The translations under genes and the position numbers were made by a program. The notes under the pieces were generated by a model, which saw only the letters and a program-made list of their open reading frames with translations, ran no database searches and was not told the origin of the DNA. From contig NZ_JADNRL010000009.1 in the NCBI RefSeq assembly GCF_015595025.1, forward strand, positions 62,001 through 126,000: a DNA stretch of 64,000 nt, given 5' to 3'. Below are positions 24,831 through 32,591 of this stretch, in pieces; the first letter of the stretch is position 1, and each line of letters begins with the position of its first letter. The stretch comes from Halomonas sp. KAO (GTDB lineage: Bacteria; Pseudomonadota; Gammaproteobacteria; Pseudomonadales; Halomonadaceae).

Positions 24831-26043
24831 GCCACAGGCAGGTGATGGACTCTCCGGGGGAGATCGAGGTCTGCGCGGGAATGACCGCCAGGGCATCGGC
24901 CTCGATGCAGGAGGAGAGGATGGCCGAGTTCTGGTCGGCAAAGGCCTCGGCATGTACGCCCTGGTCATCGAAGCGCAGCGTCACACGCATGTAATGCGCG
25001 CGAGGCCCTGCCCGGGTCGCAAAGCCACTGCGCGCCGGTATTTCGGGCAGCGTGGCCAGGGCCGGGCAGCCCAGCATGCGGCCTATCAGGGGCCTCAGGA
25101 ACAGCCAGGTCCCGACGAAGCTTGAGACCGGGTTGCCGGGAAGTCCCACGAAGCGTGCCTCACCATCCCCGTTGCCGCGGCCGATTCTGCCCAGGGCCAG
25201 CGGTTTTCCCGGACGAATCGCCAGCCGCCACATGTCCAGCTCCCCCAGCGCTTCCACCGCCGCCTTGACGTGATCCTCCTCGCCGACGCTGACACCTCCT
25301 GTGGTCACCACGATATCGGCCTGGCCGGCGGCCTCGGCGAGCATGCGGCGGGTAGTGGTGGGATCGTCGGGAATCGATGCCATCGAGACGACCGTCGCCC
25401 CGAAGCGCTCCAGCAGGCGACGCAGCATGGGGCGATTGGAGTTATAGAGCTGTCCCGGCCCCAGTGGGGTGCCGGGATCGACGATCTCATCGCCGGTGGA
25501 GAGCAGCGCGACGCGTGGTCGCCGGCGGACCTCCACCTCGGTGATACCCTGGCCGGCGAGATGGCCCAGGGCGGCGGCTTCCAGGCGACGGCCGGCCTCC
25601 AGCAGGACCGAGCCCGAGGCAACGTCTCGGCCCCGTCGACGGACATTGTCACCCTGCGGGATATCGCCGGGAAGAGTGGCGACACCATCGGCTACCTCGA
25701 CACGCTCCTGCATCACGACGCAGTCGGCGCCCGGCGGAATCTCTCCGCCGGTGAAGATCCGTGCGCAGCTACCGGGCGCCAGTGGCTGCACCGGCGTCCC
25801 GGCGGCGATGCGCTGGCGAATGGGCAGTGCCTGGCCGGCATCGCCATGGTGCAGCGCATAGCCATCCATGGCGCTATTGTCGAAGGAGGGCACATCGAGT
25901 CGCGCCGTGACGTCATTGGCCAGCACACGACCGGCGGCCTCCTCGCACGCCACTCGCTGGGCCTCGAGCGCCCCGACATCCTTGAGCAGCGCCTCCAGCG
26001 CCGCGGCAATGGGCTTGAGCTCACTGGTTTCCGTGCTACCCAT
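24817..26043 (-). CDS. moeA: Molybdopterin molybdenumtransferase MoeA
   Basis: Inserts molybdate into adenylated molybdopterin, the last common step of molybdenum cofactor synthesis. 408 residues (E. coli 411). Key segments are DVPSFDNSAMDGYAL, ARIFTGGEIPPGADCVVMQE, the MoCF-domain loop VTTGGVSVGEEDHVKAAVE and VGLPGNPVSSFVG. It overlaps moaB by 8 bases and lies at the distal end of the formate dehydrogenase gene run, whose product needs this cofactor. The physical link between enzyme and cofactor genes is the main contextual support. Confidence 0.96.
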   Translation of the reverse strand: MGSTETSELKPIAAALEALLKDVGALEAQRVACEEAAGRVLANDVTARLDVPSFDNSAMDGYALHHGDAGQALPIRQRIAAGTPVQPLAPGSCARIFTGGEIPPGADCVVMQERVEVADGVATLPGDIPQGDNVRRRGRDVASGSVLLEAGRRLEAAALGHLAGQGITEVEVRRRPRVALLSTGDEIVDPGTPLGPGQLYNSNRPMLRRLLERFGATVVSMASIPDDPTTTRRMLAEAAGQADIVVTTGGVSVGEEDHVKAAVEALGELDMWRLAIRPGKPLALGRIGRGNGDGEARFVGLPGNPVSSFVGTWLFLRPLIGRMLGCPALATLPEIPARSGFATRAGPRAHYMRVTLRFDDQGVHAEAFADQNSAILSSCIEADALAVIPAQTSISPGESITCLWLMTD

Positions 26044-26557
26044 GCTGACCCCGCTCGGGAATCACCAGGTTGGCAAAGTTGCAAGGCTTGTGACGGCTAT
26101 CGAGCTGCTCGGCCAGGATGCCGTCCCATGCGGTGCGGCAGGCACCGGTAGAGCCAGGCAGGCAGAAGATGACGGTCCCGTTGGCGAGTCCGGCCAGACA
26201 GCGGCTCTGCACGGTGGAACTGCCGATCTCCTGCCAGCTCAGTTGCCGGAACAGTTCACCAAACCCCTCGATGCGTTTATCCATCAGCACCGAGACCGCT
26301 TCCGGTGTGGAGTCGCGTCCGGTAAAGCCGGTTCCCCCGGTAGTCAGCACGACCTGAATATCCGGATCGGCGATCCAGGCCGCCACGACGGCTCGAATCT
26401 GATAGATGTCATCGCGGACGATATGTTTGTCGGCCAGGCGGTGCCCCGTGCGCTCGAGTCGTTCGACCAGTGCCTGCCCGCTGCGGTCGGACTCTTCGGT
26501 GCGTGTATCGGAGACCGTCAATACGGCGACGGTGAGGGGAATCATCGGCTCAGCCAT
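26036..26557 (-). CDS. moaB: Molybdopterin adenylyltransferase MoaB/MogA-type
   Basis: MoCF-family protein that adenylates molybdopterin before metal insertion. 173 residues (E. coli MoaB is 170). The substrate loop is LTTGGTGFTGRDSTPEAV, followed by FRQLSWQEIGSSTVQSR and IFCLPGSTGACRTAW. FIGFGE-type residues specific to MogA are not seen, so MoaB is preferred. The start at 26557 (MAEPMIPLTVAVLTVSDTR) overlaps the DUF1244 stop by 8 bases; the frame stays open further upstream but that is a shadow of DUF1244. Confidence 0.92.
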   Translation of the reverse strand: MAEPMIPLTVAVLTVSDTRTEESDRSGQALVERLERTGHRLADKHIVRDDIYQIRAVVAAWIADPDIQVVLTTGGTGFTGRDSTPEAVSVLMDKRIEGFGELFRQLSWQEIGSSTVQSRCLAGLANGTVIFCLPGSTGACRTAWDGILAEQLDSRHKPCNFANLVIPERGQHG

Positions 26558-26897
26558 TCTGGGATGACTCCTCGTTGCCCTGTTTGCTGGCCTGTTTGCG
26601 CGCCTGTTGAGCCTGGAAGGCGGCCTGCTGTTCGGGCGTGGCGTCCTGCTGATACTTTTCCTTCCATTCGCCATAGGGCATGCCGTAGACATACTCGCGT
26701 GCCGTTTCGTAGTCGAGTTCGGCACCACGCTCCTCGGCGGCGCCCACCAGCCACTTCGACAGGCAGTTGCGGCAGAAGTCGGCAAGGATCATCAGGTCGA
26801 TATTCTGCACCTCCTTGTGCTCGTCGAGGTGGCGCAGAAGGTGGCGAAACGCCGCGGCCTCGAGCTCGGTACGGGTTGTTTCGTCGAGATGTTGCAT
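26550..26897 (-). CDS. DUF1244 family protein
   Basis: A 115-residue soluble protein of the DUF1244 family, function unknown. Recognisable segments are LEAAAFRHLLRHLDEHKEVQ, NIDLMILADFCRNCLSKWL and YVYGMPYGEWKEKYQ; the FCRNCL pair of cysteines is conserved in the family and could be a metal or redox site. The C-terminal 25 residues are glutamine and lysine rich and disordered. The start at 26897 follows AGGAGAG. It precedes moaB with an overlap, so it is probably translated together with the molybdopterin genes, although a terminator separates it from the formate dehydrogenase subunits. Confidence 0.85.
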   Translation of the reverse strand: MQHLDETTRTELEAAAFRHLLRHLDEHKEVQNIDLMILADFCRNCLSKWLVGAAEERGAELDYETAREYVYGMPYGEWKEKYQQDATPEQQAAFQAQQARKQASKQGNEESSQNG

Positions 26898-26935
26898 AAG
26901 ACGCTCTCCTCTGTGCGGTTTTCGTCCAGCATAAC

Positions 26936-26962
26936 AAAAAGACACCGCCCGAGGGCGGTGTC
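26936..26962 (-). terminator. Intrinsic terminator after the formate dehydrogenase gamma subunit gene
   Basis: GACACCGCCC (26941-26950) pairs with GGGCGGTGTC (26953-26962). On the minus strand the stem is followed by TTTTTG (26940-26935). It ends the fdh run before DUF1244-moaB-moeA. Confidence 0.88.
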
Positions 26963-26983
26963 GATGGTTGAGGGATGAGTGGC

Positions 26984-28042
26984 TCATGGGGAGCTCTGGG
27001 CGGGTCCCTCGGCGGTGTCATCCTTGCCACGCGAGGCGATCTGCTCCTCGGGGATCGACTCTCCCTTCACCTCTTCGTACCAGAGGTTGTGGTGCTCCTT
27101 GGCCCAGGTCTCGTCGACATAGCCGGTGGTCATGCCCTCCAGGGAACCCTCGGTGCCGATGGTGCCGATATAGATATGCCCGAAGGCCACGGCGGTCAGG
27201 CCCAGGGCACCCACCGCATGGATCAGGTTGGCCCACTGCATGGTGTCCCGTGCCTGTCCATAGTTGGGAAAGTCGAGCACCAGGCCGCTGATGATCACCA
27301 CAATGCCGGCGGTCGCCAGCAGCCAGTACCAGGCCTTCTCGCCGGCATTGGCGAAACCGGCATCGGGGTGCTCATTGCCGATCATGCCACCGCCCTTGCG
27401 GAACCACTCGAGGTCATGCTTTTTCGGCAGGTTGTGCACGAACAGCTTGGCCAGCAGCACAATCAACAGGATGCCGAAGAGGGGCCCCAGGTAGTTGTGC
27501 AGTAGCTTGGAGGCCGACACCATGGCGCCCCAGATACCGGCCCCGAACAGCGGGTAGAACACATGCTTGCCGTAGAGCAGCGTGACGCCGGTCAGTGCCA
27601 GCAGGATAAACAGTGTTGCCACACTCCAGTGCAGCGCCCGCTCGAGCGCACTCCAGCGCAGCAGCTTGTTGCCCGTGCGTGGCTCCTCCAGTCGCTTGCG
27701 ACCGGCGAGCAGGTAGAAGATGACGATCATCACCAGCATGCCGCCCATGACGACCAGGCCATAGGGCGATACCCAGCGATTACGCCACTGGCGCCAGGTC
27801 TCGCCACTGGCATTGACCAGGTTATAGGTGGAGTCGAAGCGACTGTCGCGATAGTAGGCATCGACCTCGCCACTGCGAACCTGCCGCCAGGTGTCGGCAT
27901 CCAGGGCGGGCACGGCGGTCGCCGCCTCCGCCTGGGGGGCCGACTGAGCCTCGGCGACCTGGGTCAGTGCCAGGCCAGCGATCAGCAACAGTGCCATGAG
28001 AGGCAGTCGCCATAGCGACTGCCAATGGATGGTGTGACTCAT
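26984..28042 (-). CDS. fdhI: Formate dehydrogenase gamma subunit (cytochrome b556)
   Basis: Membrane anchor that passes electrons from formate oxidation to quinone. 352 residues, much longer than E. coli FdnI (217) because of an exported N-terminal extension: a signal-like helix (LPLMALLLIAGLALTQVAEA), about 60 periplasmic residues, then an extra helix (SPYGLVVMGGMLVMIVIFYL). The cytochrome core has heme-ligand histidines in ALERALHWSVATLF, KLLHNYLGPLFG, and NLIHAVGALGLTAVAFGHIY. The last 35 residues are cytoplasmic and charged. Long gamma subunits of this kind go with the Cys-type FDH found in pseudomonads and halomonads. It follows the beta subunit by 12 bases. Confidence 0.94.
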   Translation of the reverse strand: MSHTIHWQSLWRLPLMALLLIAGLALTQVAEAQSAPQAEAATAVPALDADTWRQVRSGEVDAYYRDSRFDSTYNLVNASGETWRQWRNRWVSPYGLVVMGGMLVMIVIFYLLAGRKRLEEPRTGNKLLRWSALERALHWSVATLFILLALTGVTLLYGKHVFYPLFGAGIWGAMVSASKLLHNYLGPLFGILLIVLLAKLFVHNLPKKHDLEWFRKGGGMIGNEHPDAGFANAGEKAWYWLLATAGIVVIISGLVLDFPNYGQARDTMQWANLIHAVGALGLTAVAFGHIYIGTIGTEGSLEGMTTGYVDETWAKEHHNLWYEEVKGESIPEEQIASRGKDDTAEGPAQSSP

Positions 28043-28054
28043 GACATCACCTCC

Positions 28055-28708
28055 TCAGCCCTGGCGTGCGGCGTCGTAAGCGAGAGAGTCAGCCATGGAA
28101 ACATCAGGCTGGCCCGCCCTGGTCTGCTGCCCTTCTCGGCGTTGGTTACCGGACCAGCCCCCATCGGGGTGGCCGCGACGCACGACCCGCTGGCGGAAGA
28201 TATCCGCCACTTCCTGGGCATCACCGGCCAGCAGGGCCTTGGTGGAACACATTTCGGCGCACAGCGGCAGCTTGCCCTCCTCGATACGGTTGGCACCGTA
28301 CTTCTGGAACTCCTCCTCCTTGGTCTCCGCCGGGCCGCCGGCACAGAAGGTGCACTTGTCCATCTTGCCGCGCTCGCCGAAGGCGTTCTGCTGGGGAAAC
28401 TGCGGGGCGCCGAAGGGGCAGGCATAGAGGCAGTAACCGCAGCCGATGCAGAGGTCCTTGTCGTGGAGCACGATGCCATCATCGGTCTTGTAGAAGCAGT
28501 CCGTGGGGCAGACCGCCATGCAGGGGGCATCGTCACAGTGCATGCAGGCGACCGAGATCGAGACCTCCTCGGGCTGTCCGTCGTTGAGTGTCACGACACG
28601 ACGGCGCTGGATCCCCCAATCGGTTTCGTTGGCGTTCTTGCAGGCGGTGACGCAACCGTTGCACTCGATGCAGCGCTCCGCGTCACACATAAACTTCATC
28701 TGGGCCAT
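28055..28708 (-). CDS. fdhB: Formate dehydrogenase beta subunit (four [4Fe-4S] clusters)
   Basis: Iron-sulfur subunit that carries electrons from the catalytic subunit to the cytochrome b subunit. 217 residues. Four ferredoxin-type cysteine groups are visible: CDAERCIECNGCVTACK, CMHCDDAPCMAVCPTDC, CIGCGYCLYACPFGAP, and CTFCAGG with a later LCAEMCSTKALLAGD. The C-terminal 35 residues are arginine and glutamine rich without a membrane helix, unlike E. coli FdnH, so attachment must be through the gamma subunit. Confidence 0.95.
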   Translation of the reverse strand: MAQMKFMCDAERCIECNGCVTACKNANETDWGIQRRRVVTLNDGQPEEVSISVACMHCDDAPCMAVCPTDCFYKTDDGIVLHDKDLCIGCGYCLYACPFGAPQFPQQNAFGERGKMDKCTFCAGGPAETKEEEFQKYGANRIEEGKLPLCAEMCSTKALLAGDAQEVADIFRQRVVRRGHPDGGWSGNQRREGQQTRAGQPDVSMADSLAYDAARQG

Positions 28709-28763
28709 GATAATCTCCTTGGCGCGGAGTGGAACCTGGCCACTCCGCGTTTCATGTCAGGCG

Positions 28764-31616
28764 TCAGGCGCGCTCGATGCGGCACAGGGTGCACTTGGTT
28801 TCTTGCATCTGGGTCACCGAGTCGTAGCCGTAGGTCGTGGCGGTGTTGGCCGCTTCGCCCTGCACGTAGGGGGCCGATCCCTCCGGATAGCGGTCATGCA
28901 GATTCTCGCCCTGGAACTTGCCACCGAAATGGAAGGGCATGAACACGACCTCACGCGCCACGCGCGGAGTGACCAGCGCCTTGACCTTGACGCGCCCACC
29001 CTCGGCGCCTTCTACCCAGACATCCTCGCCCTCGGCGATGCCTAGGTCGTTCGCCAGTGCCGGGTTGATCTCGACAAACATCTCCTGCTGCAGCTCGGCC
29101 AGCCACGACATGGAGCGCGTCTCCTCGCCACCGCCTTCGTACTCCACCAGGCGACCCGAGGTCAGGATGATCGGATACCTGTCGGTGACATCCTTCTCCT
29201 GAATGCTGCGATAGAGAGTCGGCAGGCGGTAGTGGGAGTCGACGTCATCCCAGGTGGGATAGTCCTTCACCAGGTCACGGCGGCTGGTGTAGAGCGGCTC
29301 GCGGTGCTTGGGAATGGGGTCCGGGAAGGTCCAGACATTACAGCGCGCCTTGGCGTTGCCGAAGGGGGCGCACTCGTGGGCGATCGCCACGCGCTGAATG
29401 CCGCCGGAGAGGTCGGTCTTCCAGTTCTTGCCCTCGGCTTCGGCCTTCTCCTCGTCCGTCAGGTCGTCCCACCAGCCAAGATCCTTGAGCATCTGGGCGG
29501 TGAACTCCGGATAGCCATCCTCCAGCTCGGACCCCCGGCTGTATGAACCGTCGGAGAGGATGTTCTCACCATCACGCTCGATGCCGAAGCGGGCGCGGAA
29601 GGTCAGGCCGCCCTCGGAGACCTTCTTGCTGGTGTCATAGAGGATCGGTGTGCCGGGGTGACCCATCTTCGCCGTTCCCCAGCACGGCCATGGCAGGCCG
29701 TAGTAGTCGCCATCGGCGGGACCACCCTGGGCCTTGAGGTCACTGAAACTGAAGGTGTGCCAGTTCTTCTGGTGCTGCTTGAGGCGCTCGGGGCTCTGGC
29801 CGGTATAGCCCACCGTCCACATGCCGGCGTTGAACTCGCGAGTGATGTCCTCGATAAGCGGTTCGGTGCCATTCACCGTGATGTTCTTGAAGAGCTCCTC
29901 GGCGAAGCCCAGCTTGCGCGAGAGCAGGTACATAATCTCGTGGTCAGGCTTGGATTCGAACAGTGGATCGATGACCTTGTCGCGCCATTGCAGCGAGCGG
30001 TTGGTGGCGGTGACACTTCCTGTGGTCTCGAACTGAGTGGCCGCCGGCAGCAGGTAGACACCGTCCTGCCGTCCATGCATGACGCCCGCCACGGTGGGGT
30101 AGGGGTCGACGATGACCATCATCTCCAGCTGCTGCATGGCCTTCTGCATCTCGGGCCCGCGGGTCTGGGAGTTGACCGCATGCCCCCAGTAGAACATCGC
30201 CTTCAGCTGGGTGCGCTGGGAGATATTCTCGTCATCTTCCAGTACGCCATCGATCCAGCGCGATACCGTGATGCCGTTGGTGTGCATGGGCTTGCCATCG
30301 GCGTACTCGGTCTGGTCGAAGCGGCTCTTCAGCCACTCGTAGTCGAGATCCCAGACGCGGGCCCAGTGCTTCCAGGCCCCCTCGGAAAGGCCATAGTAGC
30401 CGGGCAGTGAGTGGGACATCAGCCCCAGGTCCGTGGCGCCCTGGACGTTGTCGTGGCCGCGGAAGATGTTGGCGCCACCGCCGGACTTTCCGACGTTGCC
30501 GAGTGCCAGCTCCAGAATGCAGTAGGCGCGGGTGTTGTTGTTGCCGGTGGTGTGCTGGGTTCCCCCCATGCACCAGACGATACAGCCGGGACGGTTTTCG
30601 GCGAGTCGGCGAGCGGTGTCATGCATCTGCGCCTCGGGCACGCCGGTGATGCGCTCTACCTCCTCGGGAGAGAAGTTGGCGACTTCGGCGCGTACCTCGT
30701 CCATGGCATAGACGCGCTGCTCGATATATTCGCGGTCCTCCCAGCCGTTGGCGAAGATGTGCCACAGCAGGCCCCAGATAAAGGCGACGTCGGAGCCAGG
30801 GCGAATGCGCACGAACTTGTTGGCCTTGGCGGCAGTCCGCGTGAAGCGCGGGTCGACGACGATGATCTCGCAGTTGCTCTTTTCCTTGGCCAGCAGGATG
30901 TGCTGCATGGCGACCGGATGCGCTTCGCTGGGGTTGGAACCGATAAACATGATCGACTTGCTGTTCTGAATATCGTTGAGCGAGTTGGTCATCGCTCCAT
31001 AGCCCCAGGTGTTGGCTACCCCGGCCACCGTGGTGGAGTGACAGATGCGCGCCTGGTGATCGGTATTGTTGGTACCGGCCAGGGCGGCGAACTTGCGCAT
31101 CAGGTAGGCCTGTTCGTTACTGAACTTGGCCGAACCCAGCCAGTAGATGCTGTCGGGACCATGCTGGTCGGTGAGTTCCAGTACCTTGCTGCCGATCTCC
31201 TCGATGGCATCATCCCAGCTCAGGCGCTGCCATTCGCCGCCCACCAGCTTCATGGGGTACTTGAGGCGGCGGGTGGAGTGACCGTGCTGGCGGAGCGAGG
31301 CCCCCTTGGCACAGTGAGCACCACGGTTGATGGGGTGGTCGAATGCCGGCTCCTGCTTGGTCCAGACGCCCTCCTGGACCTCGGCATAGACACCACAGCC
31401 CACGGAGCAGTGGGAGCAGACGGTACGCCGGGTTTCCACCGGGGCGTTGGAGACCGCGGTCTTCTCGGCGGCCTCGGCACGCCGCATCATCGGGGTCCCC
31501 ATGAAGCCGGCGGCCGCGAGGCCACCGGTGGTCGCACCGCTTCGCTTGAGGAACTGGCGACGGGAAATGCCCAGGCCCTGAGGCTGCTGGGACGGTGCCT
31601 TACGAGTCAGACGCAT
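28764..31616 (-). CDS. fdhA: Formate dehydrogenase catalytic (alpha) subunit, cysteine form
   Basis: Oxidises formate to CO2 at a bis-MGD molybdenum (or tungsten) site; exported folded by the Tat pathway. 950 residues from the ATG at 31616, which has AAGGAGAG upstream; an in-frame start ten codons earlier lacks one. The Tat motif is SRRQFLK (18-24). The [4Fe-4S] ligands are C67, C70, C74 (CSHCSVGC) and C102. The metal ligand is C192 in QARICHSTTVAGV, where E. coli FdnG has selenocysteine; H193 follows. All is in one frame, so no selenocysteine insertion is required. Molybdopterin dinucleotide-binding domain at the C-terminus ends with GSAPYVQGEAANTAT. Confidence 0.96.
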   Translation of the reverse strand: MRLTRKAPSQQPQGLGISRRQFLKRSGATTGGLAAAGFMGTPMMRRAEAAEKTAVSNAPVETRRTVCSHCSVGCGVYAEVQEGVWTKQEPAFDHPINRGAHCAKGASLRQHGHSTRRLKYPMKLVGGEWQRLSWDDAIEEIGSKVLELTDQHGPDSIYWLGSAKFSNEQAYLMRKFAALAGTNNTDHQARICHSTTVAGVANTWGYGAMTNSLNDIQNSKSIMFIGSNPSEAHPVAMQHILLAKEKSNCEIIVVDPRFTRTAAKANKFVRIRPGSDVAFIWGLLWHIFANGWEDREYIEQRVYAMDEVRAEVANFSPEEVERITGVPEAQMHDTARRLAENRPGCIVWCMGGTQHTTGNNNTRAYCILELALGNVGKSGGGANIFRGHDNVQGATDLGLMSHSLPGYYGLSEGAWKHWARVWDLDYEWLKSRFDQTEYADGKPMHTNGITVSRWIDGVLEDDENISQRTQLKAMFYWGHAVNSQTRGPEMQKAMQQLEMMVIVDPYPTVAGVMHGRQDGVYLLPAATQFETTGSVTATNRSLQWRDKVIDPLFESKPDHEIMYLLSRKLGFAEELFKNITVNGTEPLIEDITREFNAGMWTVGYTGQSPERLKQHQKNWHTFSFSDLKAQGGPADGDYYGLPWPCWGTAKMGHPGTPILYDTSKKVSEGGLTFRARFGIERDGENILSDGSYSRGSELEDGYPEFTAQMLKDLGWWDDLTDEEKAEAEGKNWKTDLSGGIQRVAIAHECAPFGNAKARCNVWTFPDPIPKHREPLYTSRRDLVKDYPTWDDVDSHYRLPTLYRSIQEKDVTDRYPIILTSGRLVEYEGGGEETRSMSWLAELQQEMFVEINPALANDLGIAEGEDVWVEGAEGGRVKVKALVTPRVAREVVFMPFHFGGKFQGENLHDRYPEGSAPYVQGEAANTATTYGYDSVTQMQETKCTLCRIERA

Positions 31617-31642
31617 GACATTTCTCTCCTTGCTGGCAGCCG

Positions 31643-31846
31643 TCAATCACGCAGGGTGGCGTAGAAGGCGCGGATATGGGGCGTTTCGCGATAGTGGGTA
31701 TCGGCCTTTTCAGGAGCGGCCTTCTGCTCGTCTTCAGCCTGAACCAGGGTCACATGGCCCACTGCAGCAGCAGTCCCCGCCGCGGCGGTACCCACACCGA
31801 GTGCCTTCAGGAAGCGCCTACGTTCGGGGTTGCTTGTCGCACGCAT
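31643..31846 (-). CDS. fdhX: Small formate dehydrogenase-associated Tat-signal protein
   Basis: A 67-residue protein with a Tat signal (NPERRRFLKALGVGTAAAG, then AVGHVTLV) and a short mature tail ending in HYRETPHIRAFYATLRD. Proteins of this kind, called formate dehydrogenase region Tat target, sit directly before the catalytic subunit in many FDH operons; their role is unproven and may be assembly or escort. The start at 31846 follows GAGGAGA. The gap of 26 bases to fdhA supports co-translation. Confidence 0.82.
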   Translation of the reverse strand: MRATSNPERRRFLKALGVGTAAAGTAAAVGHVTLVQAEDEQKAAPEKADTHYRETPHIRAFYATLRD

Positions 31847-31933
31847 GGTCTTCTCCTCTCTCATGCTCAATTCTTCTTCTCGCCATATTCTTAATGGCCA
31901 ACAGCCAACATCGATCAGGTGCTCGGGGGTCGG

Positions 31934-32587
31934 TCAGGGTTCGATGATTCTGACCGGGGAGCGCTCTGCCTCTGCCGCCAGCTGGCTGTGCTCCTCGACG
32001 ATGAAGGCCTTGCCCAGCTCTCCCGTTCGAGCATAGAAGAGCGTATCGACCCTAGCCAGGTCGTCGAGGCAACGCTCCGCCCACGGAGCGAGGTGTGACA
32101 TGAAGAACCCCCCGGCTTCCGGTGACTGCTCCTCGACCAGCATGGCCATCACCTCGAGCATGGCGGCCAGATGATCCTCGGGGTCATGACTGGTGTCACG
32201 CCGCGTGAAGCCCAGTCGTCGCAGGTCCTCGCGCAGTGCGACCAGCGCCTGTTCCATCAGCTCGCCGTGGCGATACCACGAGGCATAGGGAGTGATCTCT
32301 CCCTGGATCACGCCCACCAGATGGCGGAAGTGAGCGCGCTCCAGCTCTTCCGGACTGGCGGCAGCCGCCGCCTGTGCCAGGGCCATCAGGGCCGAGACGA
32401 CGGGGTCCTGGTGCGCCTCGATGCCGTCATCCGACTGGTGTTCGGCCAGCCAGGCAAGCAGAGGCGCGTCGGCGGGTTCGCGTATCAGGCGAGCCAGGAG
32501 CCGATAGAGATCGGCGCGCAGCGCGTCCTGCTCCATCGCCACCTCATCCTCCCTGGCCGGCACTGACGATTCCATTTCCCGAGTCAT
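31934..32587 (-). CDS. TorD-family molybdoenzyme chaperone
   Basis: Cytoplasmic all-helical chaperone of 217 residues, expected to bind the Tat signal of FdhA until cofactor loading is complete. Characteristic segments are LRADLYRLLARLIREPADAP near residues 24-43, then AHFRHLVGVIQGEITPYASW and the YGEL-like RHGELMEQALVALREDL, then DPEDHLAAMLEVMAML, EAGGFFMSHLAPWAERC. The start at 32587 is four bases past the ferredoxin stop; the longer frame belongs to that gene's shadow. Confidence 0.88.
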   Translation of the reverse strand: MTREMESSVPAREDEVAMEQDALRADLYRLLARLIREPADAPLLAWLAEHQSDDGIEAHQDPVVSALMALAQAAAAASPEELERAHFRHLVGVIQGEITPYASWYRHGELMEQALVALREDLRRLGFTRRDTSHDPEDHLAAMLEVMAMLVEEQSPEAGGFFMSHLAPWAERCLDDLARVDTLFYARTGELGKAFIVEEHSQLAAEAERSPVRIIEP

Positions 32588-32591
32588 GGCG

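Noticed and set aside
31038-31046. Possible selenocysteine site in the formate dehydrogenase
   Set aside because: The position is a normal Cys codon (residue 192) and the frame has no internal TGA.
30411-31664. A 417-codon plus-strand frame opposite fdhA
   Set aside because: No recognisable domain; fdhA on the other strand is complete with signal, cluster and active site.
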